Assembly (NCBI GenBank): GCA_029934845.1
Contig: JAOZLN010000118.1
Span: 1-7,539 of the forward strand
DNA length: 7,539 nt
Reading direction: 5' to 3'
Source: Candidatus Sabulitectum sp.
GTDB lineage: Bacteria; Fermentibacterota; Fermentibacteria; Fermentibacterales; JCC-6
Both the position numbers and the translations under genes were made by a program. Of this stretch, positions 1 to 6,487 are shown one piece after another (the stretch's first letter is position 1; each line of letters begins with the position of its first letter). The notes beneath the pieces are model-generated. The model had not been told where the DNA came from and did not search any database. It saw only the letters and a list, made by a program, of their open reading frames with translations.

Positions 1-535
1 TGATCTGTGCTGCGACGGCACTTACATGTATGGCAGCGTAGATTCTGATATCGACTACTACAGCATTACAACACACGAGAAGGTGGGTGCTTTTACCGGA
101 CCTTTAAGCCCTAATCGCGCACTTGCCTATGACGGTACGTACTTCTACACCGGTTCATTCTCTGCCCCCTGCTCCAGCAGTATCTTCCAGCTTGCATGGG
201 ACGGAGTGAGCGGATCAACTGCTTCCAGTGTATTATGGTCTACGGAAGCCGCCTTTGTGTACGGTGCTGCCTGGGACAGGGGAAACAACTGTTTATGGGT
301 TACCAGCGCTGACGGCTCAGGAACAATTTGCCAGATAGCAGCAGACGGCTCATTGATCTACCAGCACACTCCTGTTAGCGGTGCTGTCTGGGGTGGTGCT
401 ACAATGGCTCAAATGACTCCTGTTCGCGAGGTCTTTTTTCTTCACCAGGGCAGTCCGGATGCCATGAGGGGTTATGACGTAACCGGCTCTGCCCTTAGCC
501 GTGAAACATGGGGATCGATCAAATCCCTGTTCTGA
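1..535 (+). CDS. Secreted beta-propeller-like repeat protein, 5'-truncated (upstream tandem paralogue)
   Basis: The reading frame is open from position 2 and runs to TGA at 533-535, so the gene starts outside the window; the first ATG at 26 is internal. The visible 177 residues align throughout with residues 103-275 of the complete protein at 732-1559, beginning with the shared DLCCDGTYMYGS block. They contain the same blade-like motifs: CDGTYMY, YDGTYFYT, a WDGVSGST block and CLWVTSADG. The only length change is a four-residue insertion (SAPCSSSIFQ here, STDVNQ in the neighbour). Two cysteines (codons 170-172 and 329-331) are absent from the neighbour. Both proteins end in TWGSIKSLF. The repeat style suggests an extracellular beta-propeller, and export is inferred from the neighbour's signal peptide. 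The exact function is unknown. Codon use is less biased than in the neighbour: 4 of 8 Phe codons are TTC. Confidence 0.85.
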   Translation, partial: DLCCDGTYMYGSVDSDIDYYSITTHEKVGAFTGPLSPNRALAYDGTYFYTGSFSAPCSSSIFQLAWDGVSGSTASSVLWSTEAAFVYGAAWDRGNNCLWVTSADGSGTICQIAADGSLIYQHTPVSGAVWGGATMAQMTPVREVFFLHQGSPDAMRGYDVTGSALSRETWGSIKSLF

Positions 536-657
536 AAATGACTCCTGCTCTGCTCAGGAACCTTCAGCAGACATGTGATAGCAGTGAAAGAAAAGAATTA
601 CCTAGCGTTTTAGTATTTATTATCTGACAATATGAAAACTGATGTCTCTCGCTTCTC

Positions 658-687
658 TTGACAGTATTACAATGTCAGGTGTATCTT
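658..687 (+). promoter_or_regulatory. Sigma70-type promoter for the second repeat-protein gene
   Basis: A perfect -35 hexamer TTGACA (658-663) is followed after 18 bases by TATCTT (682-687), which matches four of six bases of the -10 consensus. The predicted start near 693-696 would leave a leader of about 35-40 bases before the ATG at 732. The gap between the two paralogues is otherwise free of genes, so the second copy probably has its own promoter. The -10 is imperfect and the 18-base spacer is slightly long. Confidence 0.55.
659..677. repeat. Short inverted repeat overlapping the -35 box
   Basis: TGACA (659-663) and TGTCA (673-677) are inverted arms with a 9-base spacer, so a dyad is centred in the promoter spacer. 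This is a typical place for a repressor or activator dimer, but the arms are only five bases and one of them is the -35 box itself. Chance is a real alternative. Confidence 0.25.
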
Positions 688-717
688 AACATGGGTGCCA
701 TTATTTACTCTTAGTAT

Positions 718-724
718 GGAAGGA
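718..724 (+). promoter_or_regulatory. Strong Shine-Dalgarno site of the second repeat-protein gene
   Basis: GGAAGGA lies 7 bases upstream of the ATG at 732. It fixes the start and yields a protein that begins with a clean signal peptide (MKILALVLVMAVAAFA). Confidence 0.8.
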
Positions 725-731
725 TATCAAT

Positions 732-1559
732 ATGAAGATCTTAGCTCTTGTATTAGTTATGGCCGTTGCGGCTTTCGCAATGACCGATGCAGCCCCTGAA
801 ACAGGAATTACCCAACCTGGAACAGATACCTGGCTTGAAGAGATTGCCTACTGGTCTGTAGAAGATGCTATTCCCAATGTTTACTCAGTAGGATGCGGCT
901 GGGATGGAACCAACTTCTGGATCACAAACGGAGCAGGTCAGGCCGGCGCTGGAACAGGTATGTTCTACCTCTTCGACCATACAGGTGCTGTAGTAGACAG
1001 TTTCGCTCAGAACAACGCTCCAGGATGGGGTCTTCGCGATCTCTGCTGCGACGGAACCTACATGTACGGCAGTGTAAGCACTGCTATCGATTACTACGAC
1101 ATCACCACATACGAGAAGGTCGGAGCTTTCACAGGGCCCATAAGCCCTAACCGCGCCCTCGCCTGGGACGGCACATACTTCTACACCAGTTCCTTCTCTA
1201 CCGATGTAAATCAGCTTACATGGGATGGCGTAAGCGGATCAACCGCAGCTTCCACAATATGGTCTACAGCTGCAACAAGTGCCTACGGTGCCGCCTGGGA
1301 TTATCTTGGCGACTGCCTGTGGGTAACCAGTGCAAACGGTACTGGAATCGTTGATCAGATCGCTGCAGACGGTTCTCTGATCGAGCACCACACCCTTATA
1401 CCCAGTGCTACAATGGGTGGAGCTACAATGAGCCAGACTTCTCCTATCAACGAGCTTTATGTCTTCGAGCAGGGCTCTCCTGATGCCATGCACGGTTACG
1501 ATGTAAACCCAGCTGCGCTGGAACGTGACACATGGGGTTCAATTAAGAGCTTGTTCTAA
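732..1559 (+). CDS. Secreted beta-propeller-like repeat protein (complete, 275 aa)
   Basis: The protein starts with a signal peptide: Lys2, a hydrophobic core at residues 3-17 and a probable cleavage near Ala20-Ala21. The mature part has about five imperfect repeats built on W/C-D-G-T-x-F/Y-x-T/S: CGWDGTNFWITNG (55-67), LCCDGTYMYGSV (104-115), LAWDGTYFYTSSF (143-155), AAWDYLGDCLWVTSANG (187-203), and a weaker one around 226-247. Aromatic, glycine-rich repeats of this spacing are typical of beta-propellers, so the fold is inferred, not proven. No catalytic motif is visible. The C-terminus is TWGSIKSLF, identical to that of the upstream paralogue. Expression signals are strong: a perfect -35 box, GGAAGGA as ribosome site, 10 of 10 Phe codons as TTC and 12 of 14 Tyr codons as TAC, and a robust terminator behind it. 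It is probably an abundant exported or surface protein; ligand unknown. Confidence 0.9.
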   Translation: MKILALVLVMAVAAFAMTDAAPETGITQPGTDTWLEEIAYWSVEDAIPNVYSVGCGWDGTNFWITNGAGQAGAGTGMFYLFDHTGAVVDSFAQNNAPGWGLRDLCCDGTYMYGSVSTAIDYYDITTYEKVGAFTGPISPNRALAWDGTYFYTSSFSTDVNQLTWDGVSGSTAASTIWSTAATSAYGAAWDYLGDCLWVTSANGTGIVDQIAADGSLIEHHTLIPSATMGGATMSQTSPINELYVFEQGSPDAMHGYDVNPAALERDTWGSIKSLF

Positions 1560-1577
1560 ACTGGCTTAGACTTTTCA

Positions 1578-1610
1578 GGGGAAGTCCTTCAGGGGCTTCC
1601 CCTTTCTTGT
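1578..1610 (+). terminator. Rho-independent terminator after the repeat-protein gene
   Basis: A stem pairs GGGGAAGTCC (1578-1587) with GGGCTTCCCC (1593-1602), with one G-T wobble and a five-base loop TTCAG. It is followed by the T-rich run TTTCTTGT. It lies 18 bases past the TAA at 1557-1559 and separates this gene from the lipoprotein unit. Confidence 0.9.
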
Positions 1611-1662
1611 ATATTAGGAAAACGAAAACACATATCAACCGTTTGTCCAAGGGGTCTGCTAA

Positions 1663-3198
1663 ATGAACAATTACATATTTCTGTTTGCTTTTCTGCTTAT
1701 TCTAACCGGCTGCGGATCCCCTGACGGAAATACATGGTTGATAAGAACATCCACCGACTCCATCACTGTTTCGGAAGTAGGAGCCATCTGGCTGGGGCTC
1801 GATCAGAGTACAAGAATGAGATTTCTTGCTAAAGACAACCCCGTAGGAGATTTTATCACCGCCCTGGGCAGGAAAACTATGATCGCCGCAGAAATAGATA
1901 ACCAGAACTACCTGCACTCACAATACATACAGAGCATGAAAGATTGCTGGGTAATAAACTCGGCTTTTATTGCCTACAACGATACTCTCTCTTCGTCCAT
2001 ACGAAGCAGCATTACTGATACAGATCTGTTACACTACAGTGAACTGCTTGGCAGCGTTGTCTGGTTCTCTTCCCGGGAGACTGGCAGCAAAGGCCCGATC
2101 AGGCTTCCAGACCTGCCCTGGAACCTGGCCTTCGCGCTGGATTCCATCACCCCTGGAAGTGATGTAGAGGTTAACGGTTTTGTGTACACCCTTGACTCTG
2201 TTGAAACATCCTCACAGGAAATGATCGATGCAACCCTGGCAGACACTTCAACATTCAATTCATTTGCCCGAAGCAGCCTTGCCGAAAGCCGTTCCGTCCG
2301 AAGCCTGGATTCGTTAAAAACAGAAGCCATGAGAACTTTCCAGATGGACTCTGCTGCAGTTGCTGCGTATTGCCTGCAGCTAGAGTCTGTTAACAGTTCC
2401 ACCGAACTTGCATCATGGGACGGTGGCTCTATAACTGTCGGAGAATTTCACGGCATTGCCGATTTTGCCTCTATGGGGCACCCTGGGAATCCACAATCGT
2501 TCAACTGGGTTTCTCACAATCTGCGAAATCAGGCACGGCTTTCTTTTGTTGCAGACCTGTATGCAGCAGAGTTTCCTGAAGGATACATGAGTTTCGCCCG
2601 GGAAGCAGATAACTTTGCTCTGGACCAGGCCAGCGAGCTTCTTTTCAAAGTAAATGTAACAGATGCTGTACAAATCAGTGATTCTCTGGTTTACGAAGCG
2701 TACCTGCAAATGGATTCAGTACCCCAGTTGCCGGAAACGCGTATTTTTGAATCTGTTATGATACCCGGCGGCATCATCGAGGATGCCATTGCACTTATAA
2801 GCGACGAAAATTCTCTTAAAGAAATGGGTTATCCCGGATACACACAGTTTCTTGCCCCGGGCAATGAGTTCATATCAAGACCTGTTGCACAGCATGAGCT
2901 TCCATACGAAATTGATCAGGTACTGTTTCTTATGGAAGAAGGCAGTGATCAGTGGCAAAGACCGGTAGAAGTCGAAAACGATCTGTATGTTTTTTACAGA
3001 CTTGTTCAGATCGTTCCTCCGCATGATGCTTCTTTTGAACAGGTGGAAGCAACCATAAGGCGAAATTTACTGATTCACCTTGAAGAGCAAAGAACCATGG
3101 AATGGATGTGTGAGCTTGAAGCCAAACACGATTTCCAGATAAATCACGGTGTTCTGGGCGATCTGCCTGCTGACCCTGCAAGCTGGAGCGAACTGTAA
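1663..3198 (+). CDS. SurA/PrsA-like (parvulin-type PPIase-related) lipoprotein, 511 aa
   Basis: The N-terminus is a lipoprotein signal: hydrophobic residues 4-15, then the lipobox LTGC with Cys17 as the lipidation site. Gly at +2 gives no inner-membrane retention signal of the E. coli Asp type. The mature protein looks like two successive SurA/PrsA-type modules. Each opens with an 'S-I-T-V-x-E' strand-helix start (about residues 32-40 and 255-262), and each is followed by helical chaperone-like sequence and a segment resembling a worn parvulin domain (about 120-180 and 358-450). The end (about 455-492, FEQVEATIRRNLL ... WMCELEAKHDFQI) matches the usual C-terminal helix of SurA/PpiC proteins. 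The parvulin cores are degenerate, so a chaperone role without isomerase activity is as likely as true PPIase. AAGGGG at 1649-1654 lies 8 bases before the ATG. I see no convincing promoter between the terminator and the start. Probable partners are envelope or exported proteins; the ligase-like gene follows with no gap. Confidence 0.75.
   Translation: MNNYIFLFAFLLILTGCGSPDGNTWLIRTSTDSITVSEVGAIWLGLDQSTRMRFLAKDNPVGDFITALGRKTMIAAEIDNQNYLHSQYIQSMKDCWVINSAFIAYNDTLSSSIRSSITDTDLLHYSELLGSVVWFSSRETGSKGPIRLPDLPWNLAFALDSITPGSDVEVNGFVYTLDSVETSSQEMIDATLADTSTFNSFARSSLAESRSVRSLDSLKTEAMRTFQMDSAAVAAYCLQLESVNSSTELASWDGGSITVGEFHGIADFASMGHPGNPQSFNWVSHNLRNQARLSFVADLYAAEFPEGYMSFAREADNFALDQASELLFKVNVTDAVQISDSLVYEAYLQMDSVPQLPETRIFESVMIPGGIIEDAIALISDENSLKEMGYPGYTQFLAPGNEFISRPVAQHELPYEIDQVLFLMEEGSDQWQRPVEVENDLYVFYRLVQIVPPHDASFEQVEATIRRNLLIHLEEQRTMEWMCELEAKHDFQINHGVLGDLPADPASWSEL
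3185..3188 (+). promoter_or_regulatory. Shine-Dalgarno site supporting the TTG start at 3199
   Basis: GGAG sits within the last codons of the lipoprotein gene, 10 bases before a TTG that follows directly after its TAA stop. The first in-frame ATG of the downstream frame lies 78 bases further in (3277) and would cost the first membrane segment, so the TTG is preferred. The arrangement implies translational coupling. Confidence 0.55.
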
Positions 3199-5010
3199 TT
3201 GGCGGGATTCCTGCTTTTCTTCCTTCCGTTCACCATAGCTCTGTCTGCTGTAATACCAGGTCTCTTTGATTCCACAATGATGTCGCGACTTGCTGTATAC
3301 CCCCTCGCCGGTTCTGTGATCTTCTTTTTCGGAAGAAAAGGTATTTCCGCAACGCATCTGATCATTGGAACAATTATCGGATTGCTTCCTGCTCTCTCTC
3401 TTCTGTGGGCAACCTCTGCCACAGGCGGCATTCCATATGCTGTAAGATGGCTTTCCTTCGGAATGATGATAATCGGATTTTCAGGAACGATTTCAAGATG
3501 GGGACAAACAGTGCATCTTAAAGCTCTTGTTTCCTCTGCTGTTCTTGTTTCTGCCGTAATGCTCTCTGCCGGGGCAGACACGGTTACTGGAAATGCAAAC
3601 AGGGCAGGTATGGTTCTGGCCCTTGGTTTTGTTGGCAGCCTTGCGTTCTTCAAGAAAGATAAATGGTATTCCTGGGCGGTTAGCACAGCTATTCTTGCTG
3701 GAGTATACATCTCCTCATTCTACATTGGATGGATTGCCTGTCTGACAGGGGCTCTTGTCTTCTATTCCTGGAGAAAGATCAAGCCGTGGGTGATCCTGGC
3801 CATACTGGTATCCGGGCAGATACTCTTTTCTTTTTTCCCGCAAGCTGCAGGCAGAATCGGGCCGACCCTTGAACTCAGAACAAGGATCTGGCGCAATTCT
3901 GCAGAGTTGTTCTTTGACAATCTTCCCCTGGGAACCGGTACAGGATCCGCAAGGCTGGAAATATTCAATTCATCTGAACCGGAACTAAGAGAGCTCGCAG
4001 GAAATCACAGGAGGATAGACTATCTGCACTCAGAGCCTCTTACAATAATTACTGAAACCGGTATTCCCGGTCTGCTTCTTTTATTCTTCATGCTTTACTG
4101 GCTTTCCAGACAGTCAAGATCAGATTATAAACTTGGTTCTCTTGTGGCATTCTGGTTGATATTCACAACCGATCTGCCACTTGCCACACCGCTTGGAGCA
4201 ATACCTGCAGCGTTCTTCCTGAGCTCTGTGCCCGGTCTGAAGCTCCGAAAAGTGAATGTACCTGTTGCAGTTCCACTTCTTGCTCTTGTCTTGTCTCTTT
4301 ACTGGTGCTTTGCGGTGATATCGGGCTATTCTGCAATGGCCGGGGCCGGAGCAGACACAGTGGGTGATCTGGAACTGGCAGCCAGGCGTATTCCCTGGGA
4401 GGAACGGGTTTTTCTGGCGTCAGGACGAGCACATCTTCAAAAGAACATGATCCTTGCTGCACTGGAAGACTCGGACAATTTTATTAACCTGTACCCTGAC
4501 AATTATCGAGGGTGGGAACTGCGGGCCGCAGCCCTGTCAGCAGCAGGAAGAAACAGTCATTCAGACTGGGCAAGAGCAACACTTCTGGTTCCCGGGAATA
4601 TCGACTTCCCGGACAGGTACCTGTTTGCTCTGAATTCCATTCAGACCGGAGGAATGCACCCCGATACCGCCATAGCTATTTCCAGGGTTATTACCGGCTC
4701 GACGGAAAGTCTGGATGTGATAATAAACACGCTGCCACCTGCGGGATTGGCCAATGCATCAGAGAGGTGTCTTCATCTTTCAATGCAAAGTCGTTGTGTC
4801 TCTGAGGAAGAAGCTGCTTTAACATGGCTGGTTTCCGCAAAATTTGCTGCAGCCGCAAGACCTTCAATTACGCCTGAACTGGTTTTCTCCATCCTTGCTG
4901 AAGTAGATCTGTACAGCCATCTGGAACCAGCCGAGCAGGAGGAAATACACAGGTATCTTGAGCTTCTAAGAGAGGAAATAGGGATGGAACAGTCCATCCC
5001 CATTAATTAA
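3199..5010 (+). CDS. O-antigen ligase/polymerase-like membrane protein with C-terminal TPR-like region (603 aa)
   Basis: About ten or more hydrophobic segments fill residues 1-375. The family signature of WaaL/Wzy/PglL-type glycan ligases and polymerases is visible: a small-residue and Asn block TGNANRAGM (129-138), then a large periplasmic-loop-like stretch with LRTRIWRNS (226-234), FFDNLPLGTGTGS (238-250) and YLHSEPLTIITETGIPGLL (275-293). These correspond to the family's 'R-x-x-x-W ... P-x-G-x-G ... H-(N/S) ... E-x-G-x-x-G' pattern, with Arg229 and His277 as candidate functional residues. Residues about 386-595 are soluble and helical with TPR-like character (LASGRAHLQKNMILAALE, LYPDNYRGWELRAAALSAAG). 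Such enzymes move an undecaprenyl-diphosphate-linked glycan to lipid A, protein or a growing polymer; which acceptor applies here cannot be told. No glycosyltransferases are adjacent. It is in the same frame as the lipoprotein gene, separated only by TAA, and starts with TTG. Confidence 0.8.
   Translation: MAGFLLFFLPFTIALSAVIPGLFDSTMMSRLAVYPLAGSVIFFFGRKGISATHLIIGTIIGLLPALSLLWATSATGGIPYAVRWLSFGMMIIGFSGTISRWGQTVHLKALVSSAVLVSAVMLSAGADTVTGNANRAGMVLALGFVGSLAFFKKDKWYSWAVSTAILAGVYISSFYIGWIACLTGALVFYSWRKIKPWVILAILVSGQILFSFFPQAAGRIGPTLELRTRIWRNSAELFFDNLPLGTGTGSARLEIFNSSEPELRELAGNHRRIDYLHSEPLTIITETGIPGLLLLFFMLYWLSRQSRSDYKLGSLVAFWLIFTTDLPLATPLGAIPAAFFLSSVPGLKLRKVNVPVAVPLLALVLSLYWCFAVISGYSAMAGAGADTVGDLELAARRIPWEERVFLASGRAHLQKNMILAALEDSDNFINLYPDNYRGWELRAAALSAAGRNSHSDWARATLLVPGNIDFPDRYLFALNSIQTGGMHPDTAIAISRVITGSTESLDVIINTLPPAGLANASERCLHLSMQSRCVSEEEAALTWLVSAKFAAAARPSITPELVFSILAEVDLYSHLEPAEQEEIHRYLELLREEIGMEQSIPIN
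4981..5000. terminator. Perfect hairpin between convergent genes, inside the ligase 3' end
   Basis: GGGATGGA (4981-4988) pairs perfectly with TCCATCCC (4993-5000) around the loop ACAG. Read on the minus strand it lies 18 bases after the stop of the C25-like gene and is followed by TATTTCCTCTC, a mediocre U-rich tail, so it can act as that operon's terminator. On the plus strand it is followed by CATTAATTAA, a weaker match. The hairpin falls within the last codons of the ligase gene (GMEQSIP). Confidence 0.6.
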
Positions 5011-5018
5011 CTGTACTA

Positions 5019-6476
5019 CTACCTTATAACACAGAGTTTCTCTACAACAGCAGCTCCGTTGTTTTCTGCTCTTACCAGATAAACACCGGTCTTGAGGCCG
5101 GTGAGGGTCTCACTCTGATATCCATTTGCCACTTCGCGACCGGTCATGTCGTGAACTGTAAACTCAGCCGGCGTAACTATTGTAACAGCACCCATTGCAG
5201 GGTTTGCACTGAAGTGAATGGCGGGTGCAGCTGGTGGTGTACCGTCTTCAATACCCAGCATATGCATAGCAGGCATTATTGTGGGATCACCAAGAACAAC
5301 CATCCCAAGATGCCAGTACTGCTCGGACTGGCTGAAACCACCGCTGATGATGTGAGTCCACCATGCTTTGTAGCCACTTCCGAAATTTTCGCCCTCTCCA
5401 AGAGGAGTATAGAACTGGGCGAATTGAAGCATGGCTCCACTCTTTGTACTGCCCACAGCTGCAAGACCGTAGTCAGTTCCAAAAACATAGGCGCAACCCA
5501 TGCACCAGTTGCTTGTAAAACGGGCGTTGGAACAGGCGAAAAGATTAAAGAACCTGGATGGAGGATTATCAGTCCAGATGTGTCCCGCAGTAGTACTGGG
5601 TCCGGGACTCCAGGCATGGGATGTGGGTCCTGAGTGAACAAACGGGCTGATCCAGGTGTAGCCTTCCTGAAGTCTGTTGTTTCTGTAATCTGTGCCGTTT
5701 GTGGCACTGGTGGGAAGGTTGACCAGCTCTACATCGTCGTAAAGGTTCTCCATTGCCGAACGATAACTGTTACCCCAGCTTGCCCAGTCATCATCAACAT
5801 AACAAAGAGCTCTGGGCTCTGGATCTCCTACAAGCCTCCATTCATGAAGTCTTGAAAGGTATTCTTCGATAAGATCATATTCATCACCAAGAATAAGCAC
5901 ACTTGTGGTTATTCTGCCTGTGTATATCTCTGGGAAAAGCTCGCCGCTCCAGCCGTCATAAATACTGTCCTGACCAGCTGTTCCGATTCCAAGATATCCG
6001 ATCCAGTTGTCTTCCCAGGTGCCGTCAAGATCCATGTAAAAATAGTCACTGGGGAATGTTTCATTTGATTTTTCTTTGCCGTTCACAGTGCACGACCACG
6101 GAACAGGAATGTCTCCTACAAAAACCACACCTTCCAGGCCGTCGTTGTACAAGCTCAGAAGCCATGCTCTGATCTGAATAGGGTTCGCATAGGTGATCTC
6201 TACTGCCGCAGAAGAATTGCCTTCACTCTGAATATCCGCAAGCCACTGGTCAAGCAGGGCCGAATCAAGGCTGTCTGACATGTGCTCTTCCATAACAACA
6301 AGAAACTCGGTACCTCTGATCTCGCCTGTGACCGGGGTCACAACAAGTTCGGTAAACTCCGGTTGCTCCGCACGGTACTCGGCGTATGTGCCGGGAACAA
6401 AATCGGGATCAAGGTTTCTGGTAATAGGCGTTTCATCATAAACACCGGCGATCAGCAAAAGGATCAGAAAAGACAT
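5019..6476 (-). CDS. Gingipain-like (peptidase family C25) cysteine peptidase with T9SS-type sorting domain, 485 aa
   Basis: A short hydrophobic N-terminus (MSFLILLLIAG) looks like a signal peptide with no basic residue. Residues about 45-405 resemble the C25 catalytic region. FLVVMEEHM and the segment LEGVVFVGDIPVPW (114-127) match the Rossmann-like strands that precede the active site. The putative catalytic His is His281 in SPFVHSGPTSHAW, and the nucleophile is Cys315 in NLFACSNARF, which resembles the gingipain A-C-x-N-x-x-F motif. The His-Cys spacing of 34 residues is close to that of gingipains. VVLGDPTIMP (393-402) is the usual 'GDP' end of the domain. Residues about 422-485 form a type-A sorting domain: SANPAMG, FTVHDMTGREV, LKTGVYLVRA and a basic C-terminus. 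It lacks the long propeptide and Ig-like domains of gingipains. It is the last gene of a three-peptidase operon, 8 bases after the site-2 protease. Substrate unknown; activity is inferred. Confidence 0.82.
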   Translation of the reverse strand: MSFLILLLIAGVYDETPITRNLDPDFVPGTYAEYRAEQPEFTELVVTPVTGEIRGTEFLVVMEEHMSDSLDSALLDQWLADIQSEGNSSAAVEITYANPIQIRAWLLSLYNDGLEGVVFVGDIPVPWSCTVNGKEKSNETFPSDYFYMDLDGTWEDNWIGYLGIGTAGQDSIYDGWSGELFPEIYTGRITTSVLILGDEYDLIEEYLSRLHEWRLVGDPEPRALCYVDDDWASWGNSYRSAMENLYDDVELVNLPTSATNGTDYRNNRLQEGYTWISPFVHSGPTSHAWSPGPSTTAGHIWTDNPPSRFFNLFACSNARFTSNWCMGCAYVFGTDYGLAAVGSTKSGAMLQFAQFYTPLGEGENFGSGYKAWWTHIISGGFSQSEQYWHLGMVVLGDPTIMPAMHMLGIEDGTPPAAPAIHFSANPAMGAVTIVTPAEFTVHDMTGREVANGYQSETLTGLKTGVYLVRAENNGAAVVEKLCVIR

Positions 6477-6480
6477 AACT

Positions 6481-6487
6481 ACTCCTA
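6481..6487 (-). promoter_or_regulatory. Shine-Dalgarno site of the C25-like gene overlapping the upstream stop
   Basis: On the minus strand TAGGAGT contains both the TAG stop of the site-2 protease gene (6487-6485) and an AGGAG ribosome site 5 bases before the ATG at 6476. This supports that start and suggests translational coupling. Confidence 0.75.

Noticed and set aside
543..570. Possible terminator after the first repeat protein (CTGCT ... AGCAG, or TCCTG ... CAGGA)
   Set aside because: The competing stems are only five base pairs with mismatches and no T-run follows; it is not convincing as an intrinsic terminator.
632..661. Nine-codon frame (ATG AAA ACT ... TGA) before the promoter of the second repeat protein
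   Set aside because: No Shine-Dalgarno sequence precedes it and it ends in the -35 box, upstream of the predicted transcript start, so it cannot be a leader peptide of that transcript.
1587..1636. Candidate promoter for the lipoprotein gene (TATATT at 1610-1615 or CATATC at 1631-1636)
   Set aside because: No acceptable -35 box at 16-18 bases; the best -35 region falls inside the terminator stem. It may exist but the sequence does not support a call.
3144..3710. Long minus-strand open frame of 188 codons
   Set aside because: It overlaps the end of the lipoprotein and the start of the ligase-like gene, has no ribosome site or recognisable motif, and its composition is that expected of the antisense of membrane-protein codons.
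5084..5103. Inverted repeat CACCGG ... CCGGTG
   Set aside because: Only six base pairs with an eight-base loop, inside conserved sorting-domain codons (TGLKTGVYL) and without a U-tract; it is explained by coding.
5151..5633. Plus-strand open frame of 160 codons within the C25-like gene
   Set aside because: It is antisense to clear C25 active-site motifs, rich in Cys and Ser without domain logic, and lacks a ribosome site.
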